This document shows, one piece after another, positions 8,798 through 17,575 of a DNA stretch of 64,000 bases. Within the stretch, counting starts at the first letter, position 1. Every line of letters begins with the position of its first letter. A model generated the notes under the pieces. It worked only from the letters and a program-made list of their open reading frames with translations. It was not told the origin of the DNA and did no database searches. The DNA lies in the NCBI GenBank assembly GCA_027483535.1, contig JAIXUN010000003.1, positions 62,001 through 126,000 on the forward strand, read 5' to 3'. This DNA is from a bacterium. GTDB lineage: Bacteria > Armatimonadota > Fimbriimonadia > Fimbriimonadales > Fimbriimonadaceae. Made by a program: the position numbers and the translations under genes.

Positions 8798-8865
8798 GAC
8801 TTAGACAACCTGTGACGAAAAATCCGGGCCAAAGCCCCCCCGATAAAATCGACCGCGTTCACAAA

Positions 8866-9723
8866 CTAAAATGACCAGCGGATTTTCGACGCTTCGGCTC
8901 GACTGAACTTTTCTGCACGACCGTCCACGAAACTCACGTACGTGAATCCATCTTTGTCGAACCAGAGCGACCCCGGTTTGCCCCAAGCGAGTAGCGGGGT
9001 TTTCGAAAGCGTTTTAACCTGGGAAAGGTTCATTCCAATCAATGTCGGGTTGAGGAAAAAGGGCAGGTCTTTCCCTGTAACCTCGTCTTTGAAGGGCCTC
9101 TCGTTCTCGATGTAAGGCATCATTTCCTTCTTCAAATTGATAGATTGCTTAGGAAATGTGCCGTTTAGATCTTCGATCAAAAATCTCAAACCCAAACCGA
9201 GTTGACGCATATTTCGCAGACGCCTATTCGTTCTAGAGGCGAGTGCGTCAGCCGCTCGTTGCCGCTTATATTCTTCTGGCTTGGTAATGATGTATGAGAA
9301 GAATCCGATGGTAACCGACGTCTTCTGCGTTCGCAGAGGAACGATCTTCCAGCCACCTTTCTCCGTGAAAACAAGGTCTACGGTCTCGGGCATCACCCAT
9401 TCCTTGCCCGAGCCTTCCGATGCCCGGCAGACGATCTTCACGTGAGCCTTTTGATCGCTAACTGAAACCTGATTGATCCCTAGCGTTATGTTTTGGCTTT
9501 CGTATTCACCTGTCGTGAACATATCGAAAACCGAACGGTCCGTGCCCCCACCTGCCACGAGTGAGGATGCTTTGGCAAAGTCCTTCTCGTTGATAGCCGC
9601 GACGAACTCAGTGACCGTTGCATCCGGCGTTGGTTGGGAAGGAATCTTTGGCAGCAATAAGACCAGGAGTGTCACAACCACTCCTGCGAAGATTGCAACT
9701 AACCAACGATTCTTCATGTCCAC
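8866..9723 (-). CDS. Membrane-anchored NTF2-like plus pseudopilin-C-like protein, paralog 2
   Basis: A 285-residue protein. A single N-terminal hydrophobic segment (about residues 7-25, no obvious cleavage site) suggests an uncleaved anchor, unlike paralog 1. Residues 32-140 are NTF2-like ('TVTEFVAAINEKDFAKASSLVAGG', 'LVFTEKGGWKIVP'). Residues 165-285 are the pseudopilin-like half ('RLRNMRQLGLGLRFLIEDLNGTFPK', 'MMPYIENERPFKDEVTGKDLPFFLNP', 'GFTYVSFVDGRAEKF'). 'LLAWGKPGSLWFD' is nearly identical in paralogs 1-3, marking a recent common origin. Next upstream gene on the strand is paralog 3, 53 bases away. Confidence 0.8.
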   Translation of the reverse strand: MDMKNRWLVAIFAGVVVTLLVLLLPKIPSQPTPDATVTEFVAAINEKDFAKASSLVAGGGTDRSVFDMFTTGEYESQNITLGINQVSVSDQKAHVKIVCRASEGSGKEWVMPETVDLVFTEKGGWKIVPLRTQKTSVTIGFFSYIITKPEEYKRQRAADALASRTNRRLRNMRQLGLGLRFLIEDLNGTFPKQSINLKKEMMPYIENERPFKDEVTGKDLPFFLNPTLIGMNLSQVKTLSKTPLLAWGKPGSLWFDKDGFTYVSFVDGRAEKFSRAEASKIRWSF

Positions 9724-9775
9724 GTTCAGGCCGATCCGCTGAAGGGAACGCTAGCATTCCCTATCAGTCCCGCGC

Positions 9776-10654
9776 TTACATCTTCCAGCGAAGTTTAGAC
9801 GCTTCGGCCTTTGTCAGCTTCTTGACATGACCATCCGTAAACGCAACATACGTGTACCCACTGTCATCAAACCACAACTCTCCTGGTTTGCCCCATGCGA
9901 GCATGGGTGTGCCAACAATATCCACCACCTTTACATGATTCGTCCCTAGTAACGACGGGTTCAAGAAGAGGGGCAAGTCTTTCTTCGTCTTCGGATCTTT
10001 GAAGGCACTCGATTTCAAAACATACGGGGTGATGGAAGACCATACCGACGATTGGGTTTTCGGAAAGGTGTCGTCGTGATCGGCCAGATAGAGGAGAACG
10101 CCAAGCCCAAGATCCTTCATATTCGCGAATAGCTGGGTCGATAATGAAGTTGCAGTCGGTTTAGACTTTGGCTTAGAACTAGGCTTCGGGTTTACCGCCA
10201 AGTACGAAAGGAAACCCACGACGGTCTGGTCTTTTCGTCCAGTCGGAGGAACAATCTTCCAGCTTCCGTTTGCCTGGAGCGCGAGTTCAACCGATTCACC
10301 GACCGTAGACGCCTTTTTCAGCGCAGTGACCACACTCGTGATTTGAGCAGTAGCCTTGTTTTTTGCAGTGCTTAAGGAGTTCACCTTGATTCTGACTTTG
10401 AGATCTTGATAATCAGCAGATTTCAACATTTCAAAACCAGAAATATCTGATCGCCCACCGAGTACAAGTGACGAAAGCGTCTTAAAGTCTCGTTTTGAAG
10501 CCGCCGCCGCAAATCTGCTCAATGTCTCTTGTGGTGTGCGTTGAGCAAATGCCGTTAAAGCCGTCCCCAGAACAAGCGTCGTTACTAGAATAGGCTTGCA
10601 GGGGCTGGCGACCGGTCGGTGCCACCCTTTCAAATTGTTCCGATGAGCTTTCAT
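9776..10654 (-). CDS. Secreted NTF2-like plus pseudopilin-C-like protein, paralog 3
   Basis: A 292-residue protein from the ATG at 10654, which gives a sensible signal peptide (basic N-region, 'ILVTTLVLGTALTAFAQ'). The longer frame from a GTG at 10720 has no ribosome site and overlaps paralog 4, so I prefer the shorter one. NTF2-like part: 'TPQETLSRFAAAASKRDFKTLSSLVLGG', 'LALQANGSWKIVPP'. A Lys/Pro/Ser linker ('PKPSSKPKSKPTATS') precedes the pseudopilin-like part ('FANMKDLGLGVLLYLADHDDTFPK', 'GYTYVAFTDGHVKKL'). It ends in SKLRWKM, like its neighbours' SKLRWKL/SKIRWSF, a family-specific C-terminal motif. Confidence 0.8.
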   Translation of the reverse strand: MKAHRNNLKGWHRPVASPCKPILVTTLVLGTALTAFAQRTPQETLSRFAAAASKRDFKTLSSLVLGGRSDISGFEMLKSADYQDLKVRIKVNSLSTAKNKATAQITSVVTALKKASTVGESVELALQANGSWKIVPPTGRKDQTVVGFLSYLAVNPKPSSKPKSKPTATSLSTQLFANMKDLGLGVLLYLADHDDTFPKTQSSVWSSITPYVLKSSAFKDPKTKKDLPLFLNPSLLGTNHVKVVDIVGTPMLAWGKPGELWFDDSGYTYVAFTDGHVKKLTKAEASKLRWKM

Positions 10655-10707
10655 TTCTTGGCGTCCCGCATCTGGTGTCAAATGGGCGATAAGGCCTGAC
10701 CGATCTT

Positions 10708-11532
10708 TTAAAGTTTCCACCGAAGTTTAGACGCTTCGGCTCGGGTGGCTTTGATCGCACTTCCGTCGGCAAGGCCAAGATAGGTGTATCCGTGTTGGTC
10801 GAACCAGACATTTCCGGGCTTGCCCAAAAAGAGAACAACGGTATCTCGTTTGAGACCAGGAGTCGAGAGTTTTTTCCCTGCCAGAGCGGGGTTGAGGCTG
10901 ATCACGTAACGCCGGTTATCGATGGGATCGAGCAGTTTGTGGGAACCCTCAAGAAATCCGCGTAACGCATAGGTCGTTGTTGGATAGGTTCCCTTGGTGT
11001 TCCACATGTGGTACGAAAGATAATAACTGAGGCTCTCCATGTGATTCCGCCTTAGTCGGATTTGGTCGGCGGCGGAAAGATGCATGTTGTTTCGCTCAAC
11101 GGGCAGCATCGCCACAGAATAGTGAGCAAGGATGCCGATGGGTCCCTTCTTTGGTTTCGTTTTGGACGGAACAATCTTCCAAGACTTATCCTTCTGCTGA
11201 GCCAGTTGTAAAGATTCCTTCTCCGTAGATACGAAGCTTCCCGATTTGAGTGTGGAGACAACTGCAACCGTCGCCTTACTGCCGCTTACCTTTGACTTCT
11301 CCACCTTTACCGAGAGGGTCTCTTTATCACGCACCTTCTGCGCCTTCCACATGTCCAAGTAGGAACCCCTCGACTGCCCTCCAACCACAAGAGCAGCGAT
11401 GCCGTTCGGATCTCTACCATCAAAGGCGACGACAAACTTCTTCAAAGCGTCCTCGGGGCTCCCTTGGAGAGCCACTAAAAGCAGCACAACAATTCCGGTA
11501 CTCGGCATCATCGCATTATGCCAAGGATGCAT
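10708..11532 (-). CDS. Secreted NTF2-like plus pseudopilin-C-like protein, divergent paralog 4
   Basis: A 274-residue protein with a signal peptide best explained by starting at one of the ATGs at 11511 or 11508 ('MPSTGIVVLLLVALQG'); the listed start is the longest frame. The NTF2-like part is conserved ('SPEDALKKFVVAFDGRDPNGIAALVVGG', 'LQLAQQKDKSWKIVPS'). The second half is more divergent than in paralogs 1-3: the pilin-like helix reads 'RRNHMESLSYYLSYHMWNTKGTYP' and the closing strand 'GYTYLGLADGSAIKAT'. It ends SKLRWKL. Promoter-proximal member of the array and probably co-transcribed with paralogs 3 and 2. Confidence 0.8.
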   Translation of the reverse strand: MHPWHNAMMPSTGIVVLLLVALQGSPEDALKKFVVAFDGRDPNGIAALVVGGQSRGSYLDMWKAQKVRDKETLSVKVEKSKVSGSKATVAVVSTLKSGSFVSTEKESLQLAQQKDKSWKIVPSKTKPKKGPIGILAHYSVAMLPVERNNMHLSAADQIRLRRNHMESLSYYLSYHMWNTKGTYPTTTYALRGFLEGSHKLLDPIDNRRYVISLNPALAGKKLSTPGLKRDTVVLFLGKPGNVWFDQHGYTYLGLADGSAIKATRAEASKLRWKL

Positions 11533-11625
11533 CGTTCCTAAGTACCTATTTTTGCATTATAACATCATCTTAACCAACGAGGGCGGCCAAGGAATCCCTC
11601 GGCGGTCGCGGGTACGATCCATCCC

Positions 11626-12747
11626 ATGCTCGATCCGCGCGTCACCAAGTTGGCGGAGTTGCTTTGCAACCACTCCGTGCGACTCACCGCCGAAGACAAC
11701 CTGCTCATTCACGCCTTCGATATTCCAGAAGAGTGCGTAGTGGAGCTGATTCGAGTAGCCCAGTCTAAGGGTGCCAACGTGGCGGTTCGACTGGAAAGCA
11801 ACCGCGTCAAAGCGCAACTTATGCAGCACATGACGGTCGAGAACGCTCAGCTCATCGCGAAAACCGAAAAGGCGGAGATGGAAGAGATGACCGCCTACAT
11901 CGCCCTGCGCGGCACGCACAACTACGCCGAGCAGTCTGAAGTTGGCGGCGACAAACAAGGCATTTGGTCGAAAGAGTACGTTCAGCCCGTGGTGTTCGGG
12001 GTTCGAGTGCCTAAGACGAAGTGGGTCGCTCTAAGGTGGCCGACTCCCGGAATGGCTCAGCAAGCCTCCATGAGCACTCCCGCTTTTGAGAAGTTCTACT
12101 TTGACGTCTGCACGCTGGACTACGCGAAGATGGCGAAGGCTTGCGAGCCGTTGAAAGAGCTGATGAACAAGACGGATCGCGTGCGCATCGTTGGTCCTGG
12201 AACGGAACTCTCGTTCAGCATCAAAGACATCGGTTCCGTGCCCTGCACGGGCGAGGCGAACATTCCCGATGGCGAGTGCTTCAGCGCGCCGGTGAAGGAT
12301 TCCATGAACGGAACCGTTCAGTACAACACCGTCTCTCTCTACCAAGGCACCGAGTTCAAGGACATTCGATTTGTGGTGAAGAACGGCAAGATCGTTGAGG
12401 CGGAGGCGGGCGCAAACACCGCCAAGCTCAACGAGATCCTCGACACCGATCCGGGCGCGCGCTACTTCGGCGAATGGAGCCTCGGCTTCAACCCGTACGT
12501 CTTGCACCCAATGAAGGACACCCTTTTCGATGAGAAGATCGCGGGTTCGTTCCACCTCACCCCGGGCGGTTCCTATCCTCCTCCCGGCGGCAACGGAAAC
12601 GAGAGCGCCATCCACTGGGATATCGTTTGCATTCAACGACCCGAATACGGCGGCGGCGAAATCTACTTCGACGACGTCCTGATCCGAAAGGATGGCTTGT
12701 TTGTGATCGATTCGCTGCTCGACCTGAACCCGGATCGACTTGGCTAA
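11626..12747 (+). CDS. M29-family (thermophilic) metallo-aminopeptidase
   Basis: A 373-residue protein matching AmpS/PepS/aminopeptidase T in length and motifs. The N-terminal domain starts 'VTKLAELLCNHSVRL'. The catalytic domain contains 'GEANIPDGECFSAPVKDSMNGTV' (metal-binding Glu), 'YFGEWSLGFNP' (second Glu), 'GSFHLTPGGSYP' (His) and 'AIHWDIVC' (His and Asp). These are the dinuclear metal ligands and neighbourhood of M29 enzymes, which remove N-terminal residues from peptides in the cytoplasm. No signal peptide. Its stop overlaps an in-frame ATG of the BioY gene (TAATG), so the two may be translationally coupled. Confidence 0.92.
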   Translation: MLDPRVTKLAELLCNHSVRLTAEDNLLIHAFDIPEECVVELIRVAQSKGANVAVRLESNRVKAQLMQHMTVENAQLIAKTEKAEMEEMTAYIALRGTHNYAEQSEVGGDKQGIWSKEYVQPVVFGVRVPKTKWVALRWPTPGMAQQASMSTPAFEKFYFDVCTLDYAKMAKACEPLKELMNKTDRVRIVGPGTELSFSIKDIGSVPCTGEANIPDGECFSAPVKDSMNGTVQYNTVSLYQGTEFKDIRFVVKNGKIVEAEAGANTAKLNEILDTDPGARYFGEWSLGFNPYVLHPMKDTLFDEKIAGSFHLTPGGSYPPPGGNGNESAIHWDIVCIQRPEYGGGEIYFDDVLIRKDGLFVIDSLLDLNPDRLG

Positions 12748-12767
12748 TGTTCAGTCGTGAAAAGTCT

Positions 12768-13304
12768 ATGAATAAGGCTCAAAACTTATCGTTATCGCAG
12801 AGCAAAGTCGCTCTTCAGTCGGTATTGCCGGTGGTCGGCATGGCGGCGGTTACGGCCGTAGCGGCTCAGGTGACCGTGCCCTGGTGGCTCGTTCCCATCA
12901 CGTTGCAGACCCTTGCGGTCATGGCGGCGGGTGTGGCTTTGGGTGCCAAGAAGGGAGCGGCTTCTCAGGTGGTTTATCTCGCCGCGGGTGCGCTTGGCGC
13001 GCCTGTCTTTGCTGGACTCGGGGCGGGTCCTCTTCATCTTGCCGGACCCACTGCCGGATACCTTTTGTTCTTCCCGGTTTTGGCTTATCTCTTCGGCCTG
13101 GCCGCCGAGCGGCGCAGTTCGGTTTCTGGCTGGCTCATCGCGGGGGCGGCGTCTCTCGCGACCCTGGTTGTCGGCGGGTTGGTGCTCTCCGGATTCGTGG
13201 GTGCAAAGGCGTGGACCGTCGGTGTGCTGCCGTTCCTATTGGCCGAGCCGGCTAAGGCGATTCTTGCCATGGCAGGCTCGCATCTGCGACGCAAGTCCGC
13301 CTAA
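12768..13304 (+). CDS. bioY: BioY-type biotin transporter substrate-binding component
   Basis: A 178-residue protein of about six membrane helices with BioY hallmarks: 'VPWWLVPITLQTLAVMAAGVALG', 'AAGALGAPVFAGLGAG', 'GPTAGYLLFFPVLAYL' and the C-terminal 'PFLLAEPAKAILAM', where the Lys corresponds to the conserved 'D-x-x-K' region. BioY is the S-component of an ECF transporter and can work with shared EcfAA'T, none of which is encoded here. A slightly longer version starts at the ATG at 12747 overlapping the preceding stop. No biotin synthesis genes are nearby. Confidence 0.9.
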   Translation: MNKAQNLSLSQSKVALQSVLPVVGMAAVTAVAAQVTVPWWLVPITLQTLAVMAAGVALGAKKGAASQVVYLAAGALGAPVFAGLGAGPLHLAGPTAGYLLFFPVLAYLFGLAAERRSSVSGWLIAGAASLATLVVGGLVLSGFVGAKAWTVGVLPFLLAEPAKAILAMAGSHLRRKSA

Positions 13305-13373
13305 CGCAACAAACGCTCATTCATCGCCGCCTCGTCCAACTCCCGACTCTTCTCGGGTTATGATGAGTCGGCG

Positions 13374-14354
13374 ATGTTGGCTTTAGGACTCCTCTCGATC
13401 ACCTTGCTCTCCGCAAATCCGGAGAGCCAAACGCGAGGTCGAGACCCGTGGGTTTTCCGGTGCGTGTTTGAAGATCGCACGCGCATGGTGCTCATCACCC
13501 CGAAGTCGGGCTTCTGGCTGGCGTTCAACCCCGAAACCTGCGGAGTGCACAAAATCTGGTCGGGCGAAGTCGATTTTCGAGGGAAGGTTTTCGACTTCAG
13601 CCAGGAAAACTCCCGCGCAAAAGGCACGTTTCACTACGCAGCGCCCAGCGAGATTTGGCGACTCCCCAACCCAACCCAGGCAGGAGAATCGCCCAAATGG
13701 CCGTCTGAAGGGGTTGAAGGAACCAAGGACGGGTGGCAGTTCTCAGGAACGGGTTCCAAAATCGAAGCTCCCACGATGGACCTTTCGGCTTGGCGAAGGG
13801 TTTTTGTCGCGTTCGATGAAACGGGTCGAATGGGTCCTTTCCGGGTGGAACTTTTCACCGGCGCTCGGCTCGATCAATGGTTTCATTCCGCCACTTCGGT
13901 CGAGCGGGAAACGAGCTGGCAATGGAACTTCAAGCGAATCGAACGCCCCGGTGCCAGCCTCGGCGTGACCATCCAATCCAGCACGCCGAAGAAGCTTCGA
14001 AACTTCCGTTTGTACGGCGATCAGCCCGTTTGGGTAGATGCGGGCGGTAAGGCTTTGGACGTGAAATGGGAGGGTTACGAGTTGGTTAAACGAACCCAAG
14101 GCGTAAGGGTTCGATTCTCCGTTTTTCTCGACCCTAATCGAGCGGTGAAGGTGGTTTGGTCTCCGGAAGTCACCGCCACGGGTTGGCGAGAAGATTGGAG
14201 GTTCGAAGGATTGCCAAAGGGAGAATCGATCTTCCTAAAGCGTGCGACGACGTCTGATGCCGTGCGATGCTCGGTGGCAGAACTCGCCAATTCTGGTAAG
14301 TGGACCGTTTCCCAGAATGGGTCAACGACCATCAACTTCGAGGTGGCACGATGA
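13374..14354 (+). CDS. Secreted protein of unknown function, first gene of a sugar-related run
   Basis: A 326-residue protein with a short signal peptide (MLALGLLSITLLSANP). The rest is beta-rich with many Trp and Phe residues and no motif I recognise; segments such as 'VFRCVFEDRTRMVLITPKSGFWLAFNPETCGVHKIWSGEV' and 'WRRVFVAFDETGRMGPFRVELFTG' suggest a jelly-roll or propeller-like fold. It overlaps the PA14-propeller gene by ATGA and so is likely co-translated with it, pointing to an extracellular carbohydrate-related role by association only. Confidence 0.65.
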   Translation: MLALGLLSITLLSANPESQTRGRDPWVFRCVFEDRTRMVLITPKSGFWLAFNPETCGVHKIWSGEVDFRGKVFDFSQENSRAKGTFHYAAPSEIWRLPNPTQAGESPKWPSEGVEGTKDGWQFSGTGSKIEAPTMDLSAWRRVFVAFDETGRMGPFRVELFTGARLDQWFHSATSVERETSWQWNFKRIERPGASLGVTIQSSTPKKLRNFRLYGDQPVWVDAGGKALDVKWEGYELVKRTQGVRVRFSVFLDPNRAVKVVWSPEVTATGWREDWRFEGLPKGESIFLKRATTSDAVRCSVAELANSGKWTVSQNGSTTINFEVAR

Positions 14355-16312
14355 TCGCGACCGCCTTCATCGCCGCGCTTCTTTTGGGTCAGCAAAAGGC
14401 CGATCTGGCTCAGGCTCGCACCGAACCGGGCCTTACTCTTTGGGTTTGGGATGTCGACGGCGCCATCGATCGCCACCCGCAGATTGCCGAAGGGCAGGTG
14501 CCGAACGTGTACCAAATCCTCCCGACCCTGGACGTGGTAGACGGCTTCGAGGGCCAAGAAGGGATGCTCAAAGACAGCTTCATTGGGCGCGCCTTCGGGT
14601 GGATTTCCATACCGACCTCGGGCAACTATCGGTTCCGGTTGACCTGCGACGACGGTGCCACTCTCCGCATTGGCGGGCAACAGGTTTTGGATACGGAACG
14701 GAGTGCCGGTTTCACGGATGAACTCGGTGTAGATCTTCAGGCTGGCGACTACGCGATTGAGATTCCGTTCTACGAAGACAAGGGCAACTTCAAGCTGAAG
14801 CTGGAATGGAAGAAGCCCGGCGATTCCGGCTTCTCCGTGGTCCCCTCGAGCGCCCTCAAGAGCGAGGTCGGGCAGACCTTTGTGGTGAACCCGGGCATCA
14901 AGCGGTGGTTTTACGGCACCGACCCCAGACCTCCCGGCGACGGTCGACCTCTGGAAGACGTTCACCCGAGCATGACTCTGGAAACGATTAGGCCGGAGGG
15001 TTTCACCCCTGCAGTGGGTGGCATGACCTTCTTGCCAGATGGCAGGCTCGCGGTTTGCACCTGGGACCAAGAAGGCACGGTTCACTTTGTGAGCGGCCTG
15101 CAAGGTCCTGCTTCCGAAGTCAAAGTGACCAAGTTCGCGGATGGACTTGGCGAGCCTCTTGGTCTCGCCATGATCGGCGGAGACCTGTGGGTGACTCAAA
15201 AAGGCGAGGTCACTCGCCTAAAGGACCTAGACGGCGATGGCAAAGCGGATCGATACGATGCAATGGCGGGTGGCTGGCCCGCATCGCAGAACTATCACGA
15301 ATTCACGTTCAACCTGGTGCCCAAAGACGGCAAGTTCTACCTAAGCACCTCCGTGCCTTTGCGCGGTGGATGGACCTACTACAACCCGGGCTCGGAACAG
15401 GCTTTCCCCATTCCAAACATCCCGGGATCCATTTTGGAGATGGACTCCAAGACGGGCAAATGGTCGGTGTTTGCCACGGGAGTGCGCACCCCTAACGGCA
15501 TGGGAATCGGAATAGACGGGGAGTTGTTCGTTTGCGATAACCAAGGCTCGTGGCTCCCGTGCTCCAAGCTGATCCACGTGAAGAAAGGCGGGTTCTACGG
15601 GCACCAGCTCAGCCCCGATGGTAAGGCTAAGGCCGATCCTCCTGCGCTGTGGCTGCCTCACGGTGAAATCAGCAATTCGCCCAGCGAGCCGGTTCCGGTG
15701 AAGTCCGGACCGTTCAAGGGTCAGATGCTCTTTGGCGATGTCACTTACGGAGGCATCCAGCGCACCTATTTGGAGAAGGTGAACGGGGTGTATCAGGGGG
15801 TCGTCTTCCGATTCTGCCAAGGCATTGAGGCGGGAGTGAACCGACTGGTTTGGGGTCCGGATGGCAAGCTTTACGTGGGCGGCATCGGCAGCAACGGAAA
15901 CTGGAATCACAAGAACCATCGGTACGGACTGCAAAGACTCGCTCCGAACGGCAAAGTCGCTTTCGAGATGCTGCGGGTGAAAGCCGAACCGAATGGCTTC
16001 ACCATCGACTTCACCGAGCCCGCCGATTCTGCCGCTCTTGGTAAGACCAACACGTTCGAGATCGACTCCTTCCGCTACGAACCGAAAGAGTTTTACGGCG
16101 GTTCCAAGGTCGACCAAAAGCGCCACCTTCCAACCTCGGTCACACCGAGCAAAGATGGAAAATCGGTTCGTCTTCAGTTCAACGGGGTCGAAGCCGGACG
16201 GGTTTTCCACCTCCGACTCAAAGACCTGAAGAGTAAGGCCGGCAAGCCGATGTGGACCACGGAAGGGTGGTACACCTTAAATCAAGTTCCGACCGGAAAG
16301 CAAAAATCATGA
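14351..16312 (+). CDS. Secreted PA14-domain plus beta-propeller protein (glucose/sorbosone dehydrogenase-like fold)
   Basis: A 653-residue protein starting at the ATG that overlaps the previous stop. Signal peptide to about residue 16. Residues about 25-175 are a PA14 domain ('FGWISIPTSGNYRFRLTCDDGATLRIGGQQVLD', 'YAIEIPFYEDKGNFKLKLEW'), usually a carbohydrate-binding module. Residues about 200-560 are propeller blades with 'MTFLPDGRLAVCTWDQEGTVHFV', a calcium-loop-like 'LKDLDGDGKADRYD', 'GVRTPNGMGIGIDGELFVCDNQGSW' and 'NRLVWGPDGKLYVGGIG', as in PQQ sugar dehydrogenase-like proteins. The C-terminal ~90 residues form a separate Ig-like domain. I see no heme-binding CxxCH. Confidence 0.8.
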   Translation: MIATAFIAALLLGQQKADLAQARTEPGLTLWVWDVDGAIDRHPQIAEGQVPNVYQILPTLDVVDGFEGQEGMLKDSFIGRAFGWISIPTSGNYRFRLTCDDGATLRIGGQQVLDTERSAGFTDELGVDLQAGDYAIEIPFYEDKGNFKLKLEWKKPGDSGFSVVPSSALKSEVGQTFVVNPGIKRWFYGTDPRPPGDGRPLEDVHPSMTLETIRPEGFTPAVGGMTFLPDGRLAVCTWDQEGTVHFVSGLQGPASEVKVTKFADGLGEPLGLAMIGGDLWVTQKGEVTRLKDLDGDGKADRYDAMAGGWPASQNYHEFTFNLVPKDGKFYLSTSVPLRGGWTYYNPGSEQAFPIPNIPGSILEMDSKTGKWSVFATGVRTPNGMGIGIDGELFVCDNQGSWLPCSKLIHVKKGGFYGHQLSPDGKAKADPPALWLPHGEISNSPSEPVPVKSGPFKGQMLFGDVTYGGIQRTYLEKVNGVYQGVVFRFCQGIEAGVNRLVWGPDGKLYVGGIGSNGNWNHKNHRYGLQRLAPNGKVAFEMLRVKAEPNGFTIDFTEPADSAALGKTNTFEIDSFRYEPKEFYGGSKVDQKRHLPTSVTPSKDGKSVRLQFNGVEAGRVFHLRLKDLKSKAGKPMWTTEGWYTLNQVPTGKQKS

Positions 16313-17517
16313 TCACCTCGCTCGCTCTTCTTCTTTCCGCATCCGTGGTTCCGGGTTGGACCCCCTTGTTCGACGGCACTTCCCTCAAGGGGTGGAAGCA
16401 AATGGGTGGCGCCGCAACCTACGAAGTCTCTAGCGGAGAGATCGTTGGAAAGACGGTTAAGGGAACGCCCAACTCGTTCCTCTGCACCGAAAGGGAGTAC
16501 GCCAACTTCGAGCTGGAGTACGAGGTGTGGGTCGACCCCAAGCTCAACTCGGGAGTTCAGATTCGGTCGCACAGCGTGGGTGGGTACCAGAACGGGCGAG
16601 TCCACGGCTACCAGATCGAGATCGACCCCAGCGAGCGGGCGTGGTCGGGCGGATTTTACGAAGAGGGTCGGCGAGGATGGTTGTTCCAACCCAGTTCGCC
16701 TCGGGCGAAGTCGGCGTTTAAGAACGGGCAGTGGAACCGGTTCAAGGTTTGGGCTCATGGAGACCGCTTTAGAACGTGGGTGAACGGAATCCCGGTCACG
16801 GATACGACCGACAAGATGACCCAGTCCGGATTCATCGGTCTTCAGGTGCATAGCCATGACACATCTGGGGCGGTAGTGAAGTGGCGCAATCTGCGTATTC
16901 GCGATCTGGGACACCCCAAGGCCGAGCCTCCCAAGGAAGGAAAGTGGCTGCTACGGTCGGAGAATGACATTCAGACGAACTGGCTCTCTGGTCGAGACCC
17001 CAGCAAGCCCGCGCCTTGGTCTTGGGTCGATTGGGCGATGCAGGTGAAGCCCGCTTCTGGCGATGTTGTCACGAAAGACAAGTTTCAAGACTTCCAAATG
17101 CACGTGGAGTTCATGGTGGACGACAACGGCAAACAAGGACAGGCGAACGGCAACTCCGGCGTGTACCTGCAAAACAGCTACGAGGTCCAGATTCTGAACT
17201 CGGCTCCGCGAGGTCCGGCGAACAACGAATGCGCGGGGGTTTACACCATCAAGGCTCCGGATATCGCTATGGCGAAACCCGCGGGTCAGTGGCAAACCTA
17301 CGACATCACCTTCACCGCCGCACGATGGGAGGGTGATAAGAAGGTCGCCGATGCTCGTCTCACGCTGGTGCACAACGGCACGATGGTTCACGACAACATT
17401 CGTCTTCCCAACCCAACGGGCGCGGGCGAACCGGAATCGCCGAATCCTCGCCCGGTGCGATTGCAGGATCACGGCAACCTCATACGCTTCCGCAACATCT
17501 GGGTCGCGGAACGTTAA
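16309..17517 (+). CDS. Secreted double DUF1080 (3-keto-disaccharide hydrolase/LamG-like) protein
   Basis: A 402-residue protein from the ATG overlapping the previous stop (ATGA). Signal peptide about residues 1-16. Two concanavalin-like DUF1080 domains follow. The first (18-205) has 'WTPLFDGTSLKGWKQ', 'LEYEVWVDPKLNSGVQIRS' and 'WNRFKVWAHGDRFRTWVNG'. The second (about 220-400) has 'MHVEFMVDDNG', 'NSGVYLQNSYEVQILNS' and 'GNLIRFRNIWV'. This family includes enzymes acting on 3-keto-glycosides and many carbohydrate-binding proteins of polysaccharide-degrading bacteria. Third gene of the overlapping secreted run, so probably expressed with the PA14-propeller protein. Confidence 0.87.
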   Translation: MITSLALLLSASVVPGWTPLFDGTSLKGWKQMGGAATYEVSSGEIVGKTVKGTPNSFLCTEREYANFELEYEVWVDPKLNSGVQIRSHSVGGYQNGRVHGYQIEIDPSERAWSGGFYEEGRRGWLFQPSSPRAKSAFKNGQWNRFKVWAHGDRFRTWVNGIPVTDTTDKMTQSGFIGLQVHSHDTSGAVVKWRNLRIRDLGHPKAEPPKEGKWLLRSENDIQTNWLSGRDPSKPAPWSWVDWAMQVKPASGDVVTKDKFQDFQMHVEFMVDDNGKQGQANGNSGVYLQNSYEVQILNSAPRGPANNECAGVYTIKAPDIAMAKPAGQWQTYDITFTAARWEGDKKVADARLTLVHNGTMVHDNIRLPNPTGAGEPESPNPRPVRLQDHGNLIRFRNIWVAER

Positions 17518-17575
17518 GCCTTAGCTGATGTTAAACAAAGCACCGGTGCCGCTCGAACCTTTGTATGCTAAGGGC

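Noticed and set aside
10655-10720. N-terminal extension of NTF2/pseudopilin paralog 3 to a GTG at 10720
   Set aside because: It lacks a ribosome site, overlaps the upstream gene and would bury the signal peptide 22 residues deeper.
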